In this document: one piece after another, positions 44,464-54,069 of the stretch
Numbering within the stretch: the stretch's first letter is position 1
Layout: every line of letters begins with the position of its first letter
Assembly (NCBI RefSeq): GCF_023074055.1
Contig: NZ_JADPKR010000108.1
Span: forward strand, 62,001-126,000
Direction of reading: 5' to 3'
Source of the DNA: Bradyrhizobium sp. 141
Lineage (GTDB): Bacteria; Pseudomonadota; Alphaproteobacteria; Rhizobiales; Xanthobacteraceae
DNA: 64,000 nucleotides
Notes under the pieces: generated by a model
What the model was told of the DNA's origin: nothing
Database searches by the model: none
What the model saw: only the letters and a program-made list of their open reading frames with translations
Program-made: the position numbers and the translations under genes

Positions 44464-45840
44464 TCAGACGAATCGCGCGGGAAAACGCGACTTCCAAGTT
44501 CGCAGCCCGTTCTCTTCGAACATGATGCGCGAACAGCTATGCCCCTGTTGCTCCAGCGCGGCGATGAGCTGGTAGCGCTCGAACGGCCGTACGAAGAACA
44601 TGAAATAGCCGCCGCCGCCGGCGCCCAGCAGCTTGCCGCCGACCGCGCCATGCTGCTTGGCGAAATCGTAGATCGCATCGATCGCGTCCGAAGAGATCTT
44701 CGAGCTCAGCTTCCGCTTAGCGTGCCAGGCCTCGTCGATCAGTCGGCCGCATTCCAGGAGCTGGCCGCGCAGGAGATGCCGCCGGATGTCGCGCGTCACT
44801 TCCTTCTGCTTGGCGGCTGCGGCGACCGCGTCGCTGGTCTCGTGCTGAGCCTTCTGGTCGCGGTGGATGGCGCCGGAATCGCGGCCAGAGCCCGTGTAGC
44901 AGAGCACCAGGCTCTCCTCGAGCTCGGCGATGATGTTGGGGTCGAGGCGCAGCGGCACGATGGTGTTCTGGTCGGAGAAGAACTCCATGTGATTGAAGCC
45001 GCCGAACACGGTAGCGTACTGATCCTGCCAGCCGCCGGGGATGTTGAGCATCAGCCGCTCGGCCTGAAACGCCATCTCCGCGATCTCGTGGCGGTCCCAT
45101 TGGTCGCCGCGGAATTCGTTGAAGCAGCCGATGATGGCGGAGGTGACCACCGCCGAGCCGCCGAGGCCTGAGCCGACCGGGAAGTCGGCGGAGACCTCGA
45201 GCTCGAACCCATAAGTCGGCTTGATCAGGCGCACGACGGACTTGATCAGCGCAAGCTCTCCGTCCGTTCCGAGTTCTGCGAGATTGTCGGCCTCGATCGT
45301 ACGCCGGAAATCGTGCGAATAGATCCGGATGCTGGAATCGTTCCGGCGCCGCAACGTCGCGTGAGCGTACATCTTGATCGTGGCGTTGATCACCGCGCCG
45401 CCGTCATTCTCCACGAAATAGTGGGTCAGGTCGGTGCCGCCGCCGGAGAAGCTGATCCGCACCGGCGAGCGGGCGCGCGCGAACACCTCGCTCTCCTCTG
45501 ACAGGTTGAACAGCTCGCGGCTGAACACGTCGACCAGTCGTCCTTCGCCATCGAGGATCGGCACCACGTGCACGCGCTGGTCGAGCAGTTTGAGGATCTG
45601 CTCGCGCGGACCGCCGGTCCGCGCCCAGACGAAGTTGCGATTGATACAGGTCACTACCGGATCCTGGATCGTGGTGCCGGACAGCATGCGTCTGCGGATG
45701 TCGCCGTCCGTCACTGCGCCGACGATTCGCCCGCTCGCGTCCTGCGCGAACAGGATACCAAGCATATTCGCATTCAGGCGCCGGAAAGCTTCCTCAATGG
45801 TCTCAGTTTCGGCGATGGTGACGAGGGTTCGTTCAAGCAC
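44464..45840 (-). CDS. CBS-domain-fused GHMP kinase (HddA-like)
   Basis: 458 residues. Residues 1-118 are a CBS pair (LVTIAETETIEEAFRRLN, IVGAVTDGDIRRRML, VHVVPILDGEGRLVDVFSR), normally an adenylate sensor. From 125 on, a GHMP kinase follows: ARSPVRISFSGGGTDLTHYF, the ATP loop PVGSGLGGSAVVTSAI near residue 225, FQAERLMLNIPGGWQDQYA and LGAGGGGYFMFF near 415. The SGGGTD and GGWQDQY motifs are those of D-glycero-D-manno-heptose-7-phosphate kinase (HddA) and relatives. First gene of the ten-gene operon. Confidence 0.9.
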   Translation of the reverse strand: MLERTLVTIAETETIEEAFRRLNANMLGILFAQDASGRIVGAVTDGDIRRRMLSGTTIQDPVVTCINRNFVWARTGGPREQILKLLDQRVHVVPILDGEGRLVDVFSRELFNLSEESEVFARARSPVRISFSGGGTDLTHYFVENDGGAVINATIKMYAHATLRRRNDSSIRIYSHDFRRTIEADNLAELGTDGELALIKSVVRLIKPTYGFELEVSADFPVGSGLGGSAVVTSAIIGCFNEFRGDQWDRHEIAEMAFQAERLMLNIPGGWQDQYATVFGGFNHMEFFSDQNTIVPLRLDPNIIAELEESLVLCYTGSGRDSGAIHRDQKAQHETSDAVAAAAKQKEVTRDIRRHLLRGQLLECGRLIDEAWHAKRKLSSKISSDAIDAIYDFAKQHGAVGGKLLGAGGGGYFMFFVRPFERYQLIAALEQQGHSCSRIMFEENGLRTWKSRFPARFV

Positions 45841-46178
45841 GTCTTGAAATCCAGGAAAGGCCAGTTCCAGGCCATATCGTTACAGGGCTGGTAATACGGG
45901 AGCGGGTGGGACGATGCAAGGTTCCCGCGCCCAGGCTTCACTCGCCAAAATGGCACGCGTCAACCGCTTTGTCAGCGCAGCGGCCCGATCTACATTGGTC
46001 GCAGCTTCTATAGAAGGGCCTAGAAAGGGGTCCACACGACCGAATGTGATCAAAATTTGCGTGGGAATCGAGCACGGGCACCACGAAGGTGCGGCGGTGC
46101 TGGACGCGAGTTGATTGCAGCCGCGCAAGAGGAGCGTTTTCACGCATCCAAAGCGTGCACACTGACAGCAATCCCGCT
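45841..46178. other. Gap upstream of the ten-gene operon
   Basis: 338 bases with no supported gene. It should contain the promoter of the minus-strand operon beginning with the CBS-GHMP kinase, and the 3' end of the PglF-type dehydratase transcript. No hairpin with a T-run was found, so read-through from the dehydratase gene is possible. Confidence 0.45.
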
Positions 46179-48140
46179 CTACCTACGGCCGCTTGATCGG
46201 TGAAATCGCGAAGCAACCTCGCTTTTGGGTCCTACCGCGGTCGACGCGAATTCGGGCACTGCATCCTTCAGGATGGTCCTGATGGTGGCGCGATCGTCTC
46301 GGGCGATCGCCTGCTCGAGCGCCGCAATCCATGTACGCAGCGTCTGCATCGGCGGCTCGTTCGGCTGCGCCGCCATGATGCCGGGAACGCCGATCTCGCA
46401 GGTCGGCTCCTCGGAGGCGAACAAGATCTCGTACAGCCGCTCGCCTGGGCGCATGCCCGTGAACTCGATTTCGATGTCATAGCCGGGCTCAAGGCCGGAG
46501 AGCCGGATCATGCGTTCGGCGAGGTCGACGATCTTCACCGGTTGTCCCATGTTGAGCACGTAGACCGAGACATCCGGCCGCGCCGGTCCGAGCGCGTGCG
46601 TCGCCGCCGTGATGACGAGATCGCAAGCCTCGCGGATGGTCATGAAATAACGGACCATCTCGGGATGGGTGACGGTGACGGGGCCGCCGGCCTCGATCTG
46701 GGCCTTGAACTTCGGCACGACCGAGCCGTTCGAGGCCAGCACGTTGCCGAACCGGACCGAAATGACCCGCATCGGCGGCTTGACGCTGGCGCTGGCCGCT
46801 ACATCATGGTCGAGCGCCTGGCAATACATCTCGGCGAAACGCTTGGTCAGACCGAGCATCGATACCGGCTCGATCGCCTTGTCGGTCGAGATCATCACCA
46901 TGGCCTCGGCGCTAGCGGCAAGCGCGGAATCGGCGACGTTGATGGAGCCGAAGATGTTGGTCTTAACCCCCTCGCTCCAGTCGCGCTCAAGAATCGGCAC
47001 GTGCTTGAGAGCTGCGGCATGGAACACGATGTCCGGCTTGAACTCGGCCATCAGGCGCATGATGCGCTCGCGATCACGGATGTCGGCAATACGCCCTACG
47101 ATCGCAGCGCCGGAACTGCGCGCGGCGAGCGTCTCGGTGACTGCGTAGAGCGCCGGCTCGGAATTCTCCAAGATCAGCAGGCGCGCCGCGCCAAATGCGA
47201 CGACGCGCTCGCATATCTCGGATCCTATGGAGCCCCCACCCCCGGTGACGATCACCGCCTTGCCCCTGATCAAGGTTTCCAGGCGCGTATAGTCGATCTT
47301 TTCGCTCGGCCGCAACAGGAGGTCCTCGACCGCGACAGCGGTGAGCCGCGGCGCTTCGCCGCTCTCCAGAGAGGGCATGCGACTGACGATCACGCCTAGC
47401 TTGCGCGCCCGCATCAAGACCGATTCCGGATGGGCTTCCGGCTCGAAAGCCGACGGTGTCATCACAAGACGGGCGATCGCCTTGTTGCGGTTGGCAAGAT
47501 CGGTAAGGATGTCCTCGACGTCATCAATGCCGCCCAGCACCGGCACGTTGCGGATGAGCTGGCCCAGATCGGCGCGTGAGGGCGACAATATGCCGACCGG
47601 CCAGATTCGCTTGATCGCTCCGCTCTCGACGCCGCGCAACAACACCTCGGCATCCGCAGTTGGCCCGATCAGCAGCGTGGGTGCGGCGTCATCATTGCGG
47701 GCATGACGCCGCACCCGCGTGTAGCGGAAGTAGCGATAAGCCATGCGCAGGGCGCTGAGGAAAGCGATCTCTAGGAACCAATAGAGGACGATCGTCACCT
47801 TGCCGAGGAAGAAGGCGCCACGGACATTGGGGGCAACGAAGATATAGTCGAGCACAAGCAGGCCGACCGCCACCACGGTCGCTGCGCGGATGATGTTCAG
47901 CGCGTCAGGCAGCGAGATGAAGCGCCATTTCGTCGTGGTAAGGTTGAAGATGAAGAACACGACCACGCTGAAGGTGAGGAAATAGGGCAGGATCTGGAAC
48001 AGCAGCGGCAAGCGTTCGAAGAAGCCGTCGCCGCCCTCGAAGCGCAAATAGAAAGTGGCAAAAAGCGCCGCTGTGGTCGCCAGCAGGTCGTGGAGCGCGA
48101 TCAGGAAATTGCGCGAGGTGAGATGCGAAAGACGCGTCAT
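46179..48140 (-). CDS. Membrane-bound nucleotide-sugar 4,6-dehydratase (PglF/WbpM/CapD family)
   Basis: 653 residues. Four N-terminal membrane helices (for example LHDLLATTAALFATFYLRF and LPYFLTFSVVVFFIFNL) and a CoA-binding-like Rossmann region are followed by the catalytic SDR: AVIVTGGGGSIGSEICERVV near residue 295, VFHAAALKHVPILERDWSEG, STDKAIEPVSMLGLTKRFAE and RFGNVLASNGSVVPKF. These enzymes turn UDP-GlcNAc into UDP-4-keto-6-deoxy-GlcNAc for bacillosamine, legionaminate or FucNAc routes. It may provide the starting sugar for the repeat unit or for the second nonulosonate. Confidence 0.95.
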   Translation of the reverse strand: MTRLSHLTSRNFLIALHDLLATTAALFATFYLRFEGGDGFFERLPLLFQILPYFLTFSVVVFFIFNLTTTKWRFISLPDALNIIRAATVVAVGLLVLDYIFVAPNVRGAFFLGKVTIVLYWFLEIAFLSALRMAYRYFRYTRVRRHARNDDAAPTLLIGPTADAEVLLRGVESGAIKRIWPVGILSPSRADLGQLIRNVPVLGGIDDVEDILTDLANRNKAIARLVMTPSAFEPEAHPESVLMRARKLGVIVSRMPSLESGEAPRLTAVAVEDLLLRPSEKIDYTRLETLIRGKAVIVTGGGGSIGSEICERVVAFGAARLLILENSEPALYAVTETLAARSSGAAIVGRIADIRDRERIMRLMAEFKPDIVFHAAALKHVPILERDWSEGVKTNIFGSINVADSALAASAEAMVMISTDKAIEPVSMLGLTKRFAEMYCQALDHDVAASASVKPPMRVISVRFGNVLASNGSVVPKFKAQIEAGGPVTVTHPEMVRYFMTIREACDLVITAATHALGPARPDVSVYVLNMGQPVKIVDLAERMIRLSGLEPGYDIEIEFTGMRPGERLYEILFASEEPTCEIGVPGIMAAQPNEPPMQTLRTWIAALEQAIARDDRATIRTILKDAVPEFASTAVGPKSEVASRFHRSSGRR

Positions 48141-48543
48141 CCGCCGACCGATGAAAACCTAGTTTGGAACAACCTGGCTGCGCTGATAGCCCATCTCGGT
48201 AGGACATGCTAGCGGGGACGTCGGTCATGACGAGAGGGGGAGCAGTTCTTCCTGGGCTGATGCGCCCTATCCGTTCACTCGAACAAGGAGGCAGCGCTTT
48301 GGCAGCGAGCTGCCGGAGGGCGGGCTGGCTCCTTCGATCTTCGACTCCTGAGCAGCTTGATCGTGCGTTCTTCGCTCAGCATGCAGTTGTTTTCGACCAA
48401 TCTTGAGCGAGCCACAAATCAGAACGGTCCTGGTGAAATCTTTGGAGTTCCAAACCAAACGGCTCGCTTTCACTCAACTCGAGCGACCTAGAACCTGAGT
48501 GGTTTGAACGCGCCCTTGGTTTCGTTCGTGTGACTGCCCTCGA
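48141..48543. other. 403-base gap at the locus/island junction
   Basis: No gene supported. It separates the polysaccharide locus from the decayed recombination genes and holds the upstream region of the PglF-type gene. No tRNA or attachment-site repeat was recognised. Confidence 0.45.
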
Positions 48544-49168
48544 TCACACCTGCAATCGGCTCATTGGTTCTATGGCTCCCGCATTCGTATGAGGCGGTCG
48601 AGAATTGCATTTGGTTGGTGAAGTTCGGCGAGCCTCAACATGATTGGTATTCGCGCGGCGTAAATGGTTGATCTCTTTGAGCAACAGTAAGGGTCGAAGT
48701 TGTATTCCGTTCAGGAGCGCTTCAAATACAGACAGGATCTCTCGGGCCTGGACGTAGGTTTCCATGTTCAAGGTGTGTTGATCAAAGCCGTAGGAGCGGA
48801 GCCGGGCTTCGATTTGAACCGCGGCAGACGGGTCGAGCTGCCAATCCAGCGGGTTCCTAATCGTGTAGATTTCGGCGACGTCCTGCAAGTCTGGAGGCAT
48901 GCCCCCGACGTCCACGCGCCGAAGCGCCGTCTCGACCGCCCTCTGCGGGGTACGTGCTAAGGATCCTGTATCGCAGGATCCGGTAGCGCTGCATCTCCCA
49001 GGAGAGTTCGGCAATGTCGATGGCGAGAAGCCATTCGATCGCGCACCGTGGATTGATGTCGCGAAAGATTTCAGCCTGAAGAGCATGATAATGATCAATG
49101 TTCTCCCCCGGCAATAGTTGGGGTGACGGGCAGAGCGCTTCGAACTGCGAGGGCAACGTGGCGAGCAT
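48544..49168 (-). pseudogene. Frameshifted homologue of the unknown gene at 59773-60330
   Basis: From ATG 49168 one frame reads LLPGENIDHYHALQAEIFRD, then INPRCAIEW, matching LLPSESQAHFRVMREAIVAE and LKPRCAIEE in the intact gene. Near 48955 the match moves to another frame (LQDVAEIYTIRNPLDWQLDP and ARLRSYGFDQHTLNMETYVQ), parallel to IRNKV-type and LRKYGMSEASIDAEAFRHC in the intact gene. One frameshift therefore splits a ~200-residue protein. Confidence 0.65.
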
Positions 49169-49196
49169 TTGCGGTTGAGGTCGGTCGCTTGGAATG

Positions 49197-50320
49197 TTAA
49201 TTGCCGTTGCACCTGCGAGAGCGGAGCTTGGGCAGATACGGAGAGGCTTGCTCCATCCGTCTGATGGACGGGACTCGCATTCCAAAGCGCTTTGGCATCG
49301 GCAGTGGCGATATCTGGAGATTGGTCCACCAAACTCTTTCGTCTCCGTGCCGGTGCAGGGATTGATGATGGGATCGGCAAAGCGGGACGGTAAACTCGTC
49401 GCTGACTTTGCGTCGCAAGGTTCGTGGCTGAGCAAACTTCAGGTGATGCGCGTCAGCGCGGGTCTTCTGGCAGACCAAACAACCCTAGATGCGGATGAAG
49501 GAGGTGATCCTTGCTTCGTCTGCGAGGCGGCTCTTTAAGGCGAGGCCGACCTTCTCTCCGGGAGGGGCGTTGGCTGTTGCGTGAACGTCGCTGGGTGTCT
49601 CCGAAGGAGGGTCCTTAGGTAGGGGCCATCTGACAGCTGACACGAGCCGCTAGTCTGCTAGATTAATGTCGGGAAGGGCGGCTTCCTCAAACCTCTTCTG
49701 GTAGGCGGCCTCGAGAACCCAGGCGTCCGCCTCCAGGAGGGTGTTCTTCAGGGGCAGGCTGATCTTGGCCCAGGCGAGCAGCCCTTCGCTGTCGTCTTGG
49801 AGAGCAAGCTCGCCCAAGAGCCGGTCCAGGAGTTCGGCCGAGCGTTCAGGAGATAAGACAGGAGGGCGGTTGAGGACGCTCTTCGGAAGCTTGCCTTTCG
49901 GTCCTGGTGCGGTCTGCGGCTCGGTGGCAGCCGGGAGGCCCTGTTACGACGTCGGGCGCATCTAAATCGTCCTCCCCGGCGATCCCGACCAAGTCAAACA
50001 GGGCACCGGCGGGCGTAGGTCAGTGCCGCTCCCATCCGATGTGGCGTTTCGACTTCCTTGCTGGAGCAGACCGGTAGATCAGAAGGGATCCATCTCCGGA
50101 GGCGTGGGCGAGCAGGGTGGTGAGGTGCACTTGGCCGGTCAGCTGCTCGATCCGGGTGGTCTGGATCGCTGCGATCTCCTGCTGGCTGAGCGTCTTGCGC
50201 ACGATGTCCAGGCCGGAGGCCAGCGAGGCGTAGCGGAAGGTTCGGTCGTCTTCACGTGGGAATGGAGACCGGATCACGGCGGTCAGGGTCATCTCCGGGT
50301 TCGTTTGCTAAGGGAAGGCG
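49197..50320 (-). pseudogene. Decayed ERF-DUF968 recombination gene
   Basis: Reading leftward, NPEMTLTAVIRSPFPREDDR, FRYASLASGLDIVRKTLSQQ and EIAAIQTT match the ERF start of the intact gene at 56446-57552. HRMGAALTYARR then breaks, and DLVGIAGEDDLDAPD resumes in another frame. Near 49520 the frame shifts again before GCLVCQKTRADAHHLKFAQP and VSDEFTVPLCRSHH, the DUF968 zinc/HNH-like end. A middle segment at about 49675-49850 (LLDRLLGELALQDDSEGLLA) is still open. At least two frameshifts make it non-functional. Confidence 0.72.
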
Positions 50321-50560
50321 GCCTAGCTCTGGTCCGGGTGATCAAACCCAGAGCCATCCCACCATGATTTGGCGAATTTTGTCTATCCCCTTTCGGAGCG
50401 CCTCGGCGCGTCCGCCATTATCTTTGGGCCCATGCACGATCGCCTGCGTCCTATAGGACACACCCGTCCGAGTTCCATTAGCTTCTTATCAATCAACGGT
50501 TGTCCGCTCTCGGCCCCTAGTGGTAGGAGCTGGAAACAATTACAAACGACGGGGCGCAAT

Positions 50561-51589
50561 TTGAAACACGACCACCGGTCGGTTGGAATCGATTGCCTGC
50601 GGGCAGTCGCGATAATCTGGGTACTGCTTTATCACTTCGTGCCGGTCTCCTTGTTCAATCGGGGGACTCACGGCGTTCTCCTCTTCTTCATCATCAGCGG
50701 GTACTGCATTTCGTTCAGCGCCGAGACCTCACGGTCCGCCTGGCATTTTTACTGCAAGCGCGTTGGCCGCTTGCTTCCGGCTCTCGTCGTCTGCGGCTTC
50801 CTGACGACTGCTTTCAAGCACGCTACTCCAGAACTCATTGAGCCGTCCCGCTTGGTGTCGTGGCGCGACTACGCCTACACACTCGTTGCGCTCCCCACCC
50901 TCAACGTTCTCCGCATCGACTTTGCGCCGCCGGATTGGGCGTATTGGTCGTTGTTCGTGGAGTTTCAGTTCTATGCACTTTGCGCAGCAATCCTTGCACT
51001 CGGCCTCCGCAAATTCCTCCTGCCTGCGGTCTGTGCCTACTGCCTGGCGCGCTTTGCTCTGTCGAGCCCGAGCACGTTTTACACAAATGACTTTTTCGCC
51101 TTCTTCATCGCAGGCCTAAGTGTCGCTTCTCTAGCCGGTGGCAATCCCAAGCAAGCGCTATTTGGCTTGGCGACTGCGCTGTTCCTCGAATGCGCCCATC
51201 AATTTCTGCATTATCAGCAACCGTCTATTCCAATGGAAGGATGGCGGCTTCTTACGCTATCGCTTGGCACACTTGCCGTGTTTCTCGCCTCTCGATACGA
51301 AGCGCCGAAATTTCTGCGGCCTGCCGCCTTCATTGGCCTGATCAGCTATCCGCTCTACTTGATCCATCAGGACGTAGGCCACATGATCCTTCAGGCGCTG
51401 CATATCGGCGACGATCGGCCGATCGACCTACTCTTGCGGGCGGTAGCCCTGCCGGTTTTCCTTGGAATGATCGCCTGGCTGACATACTTCTTTATTGAGC
51501 GGCGGAGCATCAAGCCGCTCACCACATTCCTGCAAAATCCGCTTCCTTCAAATGAACTCGCTCTGACGAAAGACGTCGCTACGGATTGA
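50561..51589 (+). CDS. Acyltransferase family 3 membrane protein
   Basis: About 342 residues with around ten helices. RSVGIDCLRAVAIIWVLLYH begins the family directly, with the FFIISGYCISFS block, YCKRVGRLLPALVV and a late SYPLYLIHQDVGH motif. It O-acylates (often acetylates) surface sugars. TTG 50561 is chosen because homology starts there; the frame is open to ATG 50432, adding about 43 unrecognised residues. It sits between decayed recombination genes, not in the polysaccharide operon. Confidence 0.8.
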   Translation: MKHDHRSVGIDCLRAVAIIWVLLYHFVPVSLFNRGTHGVLLFFIISGYCISFSAETSRSAWHFYCKRVGRLLPALVVCGFLTTAFKHATPELIEPSRLVSWRDYAYTLVALPTLNVLRIDFAPPDWAYWSLFVEFQFYALCAAILALGLRKFLLPAVCAYCLARFALSSPSTFYTNDFFAFFIAGLSVASLAGGNPKQALFGLATALFLECAHQFLHYQQPSIPMEGWRLLTLSLGTLAVFLASRYEAPKFLRPAAFIGLISYPLYLIHQDVGHMILQALHIGDDRPIDLLLRAVALPVFLGMIAWLTYFFIERRSIKPLTTFLQNPLPSNELALTKDVATD

Positions 51590-52114
51590 GGACAGCGGTG
51601 TCGTCTTGCGGCGCGTTGATGTAGCTACTCGCCGCGCGACTTTTCGGTCGAAGATCAACGATCTGTTTGGCGAACCACTTGAGTTCCGTTGCCTCAGCAT
51701 ATCCGGCCAACTCGGCTCCGGCTGCCGTTCTCGCCAATGGCTCTGCCAGAACGATGAGTCGCGCGAACGGCCGAGAATTGGCAGCGGAGTTGCCTTCATC
51801 GCCATCCGCCACATCCGATGATTAAGCGTGCTTGATCGTACCGCCATTAGAAAATTCTCGCTTGGTTGAGAGGTCCAAAACTCCTGCCACCGCAACCCAA
51901 CCTAGAACACCCCCTCGAAGCCACGGCCTTGACCCCATTGCCGACGATCGAGGCGCTGGTCCATGGACCTCGGCGGCCGCAACAAGCGCATTCCAGTGTG
52001 AACGGCTGGTGAACGCCCCGTTCAGGGGCGATTCCATGTTCGCGGCCCATGCTGCACGTAGTGGAAGTTGCTATCGTGGCTTTCGCTGCAGATTGATCAA
52101 GAGGGAGAGAAACA
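51590..52114. other. 525-base gap
   Basis: No gene supported; frames on both strands are short and unlike proteins. GAGGGAGAG at 52101-52109 is the ribosome-binding site of the next gene. Confidence 0.45.
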
Positions 52115-52405
52115 GTGCTTATTCACACTGCAATACTGGCGCTGGTTGCCCTTGGACCGGTAGCGGGCGCGCCTGCCCAGGAAGCTCAATTCCAGCAAAT
52201 CCAATTCCGAGGAAGAGACGGCGGATGCCCGCCAGGCTATGACTTCAACTTTTCGAACGGCCGCTGCTACCCGAATAACTATCACGCCCCCGGCACCTAT
52301 AAGAGGCCGCTGCCCGACGACCCGCCATACGGCTATCGTTATCGACATCACCGATATGACGCCCCAGGCTATGGGGACCGGCCACGGTACTATGACCGCT
52401 ACTAA
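52115..52405 (+). CDS. Small exported Tyr/Pro-rich protein
   Basis: 96 residues from GTG 52115 with GAGGGAGAG upstream. The signal peptide (ILALVALGPVAGAPA) is cleaved near AQEAQ. The mature part has two cysteines in a GRDGGCPPGYDFNFSNGRCY unit, then a Tyr/Pro/Arg-rich tail (YGYRYRHHRYDAPGYG). Similar small secreted proteins are frequent in Bradyrhizobium. A decayed copy lies at 12078-12197. Function unknown. Confidence 0.65.
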   Translation: MLIHTAILALVALGPVAGAPAQEAQFQQIQFRGRDGGCPPGYDFNFSNGRCYPNNYHAPGTYKRPLPDDPPYGYRYRHHRYDAPGYGDRPRYYDRY

Positions 52406-53485
52406 GAATTAGAATGGCCGATATTGCCATTCCTGCATCTTGACGAAGGTCACGAATGCGGCCTTAGCCGAACTCGGAAGGATATGCCGCTTGATAGTTC
52501 GACCAGGAGCCATCGATCGCCGCTACGAAGGCATTCTTCAGGATATGGCCGGCGTCGTCCGGGTGGGTGCCGTCGAGGGGCCAATTCGGTGAACGCATGG
52601 AGGTTGCCAACCGCGACCTACGGATTCGTGTGGTCGACCGCCCCATCCAAGCCGGCGACAAAGCTAACCCGTACCACCTTCGCCGCGTCTGTTGCGGACG
52701 TGACCGCAATTCGCACCTATGCCGGCCTTTCGGAAGATCGGAGAACACCAGTGCAAAAGGACATACCCGACGCCGCCATTGCCGAGCGTCTGACTTCCTA
52801 GGGCGTCGCATTGAACGTGCCAGCGACCTTGACATCGATGGACACGACAAAACTGCCCCATTTTGCAGCGCATTCCACCAGCCGAAGAGCACAATGTGCC
52901 GGCCCGCCGTCGCCGCGGCGTTGCCCAACCCGGCCAGCGCCGAACTCGAGCGACGACAAGCGATAGCGGCGTCCACCGCCTTCTTGAACGTGGCGCGCTT
53001 TGCAGTGAGCTCGAAGATAACACGGCAGATTGTCAGCTGAAAGGGCGGACCCGTTGTTCACCCGGTCATCCCAAAGGCCCCGGCCAAGGACCGGTCGCTG
53101 GGAAATCGAACCTCCTGTTGCGCCGGCTTCGATATAATCCTTGCGGAGGAATTCAAAGGCGCGGATACGGAAGCCGCGCTTCAAGATCTGGCTCAAGCTA
53201 GGAGTCGACAGGATCGCCTGCGAGCTCTTAGGTTAGGTCTGATCTTGGCAGTGATTGAGGGCGCTGAACCAAAGCCATTGAGATACCTGCCCAGCTTGGA
53301 GCGGTATGAGAAGGCTGCCCTGTCGCGGCAGCGGCGGGGGCTCAAACGCGTGAAGCGGAACACGGATCACAACAGATCGAGGCCATAGAGGCAGGAACCG
53401 CAAAGTGCCCGCTCAAGCCGGGAAACATCGTCCGATTGGACGGCTCGCGTTCCTCTGCTAATATTTCCAAAGTCTTGGAGGCTGC
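52406..53485. other. 1.1-kb gap with a possible esterase remnant
   Basis: No intact gene is convincing. The minus strand holds an SGNH-hydrolase-like remnant (52464-52976). 52980-53485 shows nothing recognisable apart from the ribosome-binding site for the next small gene. Confidence 0.45.
52464..52976 (-). pseudogene. Possible decayed SGNH/GDSL hydrolase
   Basis: The frame begins with an amphipathic stretch and AAATAGRHIVLFGWWNAL, like the strand before the active-site region in SGNH hydrolases. It ends with DGTHPDDAGHILKNAF, which has the C-terminal D-x-x-H catalytic pair of that fold. The intervening part is arginine-rich and does not look like a folded protein, suggesting frameshifts. 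The GDS serine block was not found. Confidence 0.35.
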
Positions 53486-53623
53486 ATGAACTACATCTTC
53501 CCACTGTTGGCGGTCGCCATCACCATCGGCCTCTTTGTGGTCTACGCGATGGTGCGGGAGAACTTTCGCCGACCGAGGCCCGCAGATGAAGTTCCTCGCT
53601 GGCCGGATTCCAGTCTGAGGTAG
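53486..53623 (+). CDS. 45-residue single-span membrane protein
   Basis: A good ribosome-binding site (CTTGGAGG) lies six bases before ATG 53486. The protein reads as a hydrophobic helix (IFPLLAVAITIGLFVVYAMV) followed by a basic/proline-rich cytoplasmic tail (RENFRRPRPADEVPRW). No family recognised. Confidence 0.6.
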   Translation: MNYIFPLLAVAITIGLFVVYAMVRENFRRPRPADEVPRWPDSSLR

Positions 53624-54069
53624 CGCCCTAGGGACTTACGCCGGCATTTCGCCGGACAAGCGGCCTACGAGGGCCAGCCCAAACGGCGCGCATCGAAAAA
53701 ACCGAAATTTCGCTTGCGCCGTCGGGCAAAACAGTAGTTTATGAGGTGCTGGTCTAGCCTTAAATGGAGCCCCTTCTTGGAGCTTCTTGTATCTGACGTT
53801 CGATCAGTGCCGCCCGTGGACGGTCCTGGTTTTGGACCGCGTTACTTTCAGCCGTTTGCTCCGCCGCGCTGGCCTGGCTGGGGAAGCAGGGTATCTCGCT
53901 ATGAGCCGCAGGTGACAGGCTGGGAATTAATTGGCCGTTGGCGATGCATGATTTATGCCGCGCTCTCTCAATCAAGGGGCGGTGCAACGCACGACCAGGG
54001 GAGCGATTTTCTCCGAGCGCTGCGGCGAGCTCTCGCCTGCAAGATGCAGACGTGCTCTCGAGGGGCCCG
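53624..54069. other. 446-base gap
   Basis: No supported gene. The open plus-strand frame starting at 53741 has an unlikely composition and overlaps the better-supported minus-strand gene. Confidence 0.4.

Noticed and set aside
51832..52242. 136-codon plus-strand open frame
   Set aside because: It overlaps in another frame the exported protein at 52115, which has a signal peptide, ribosome-binding site and a homologous copy.
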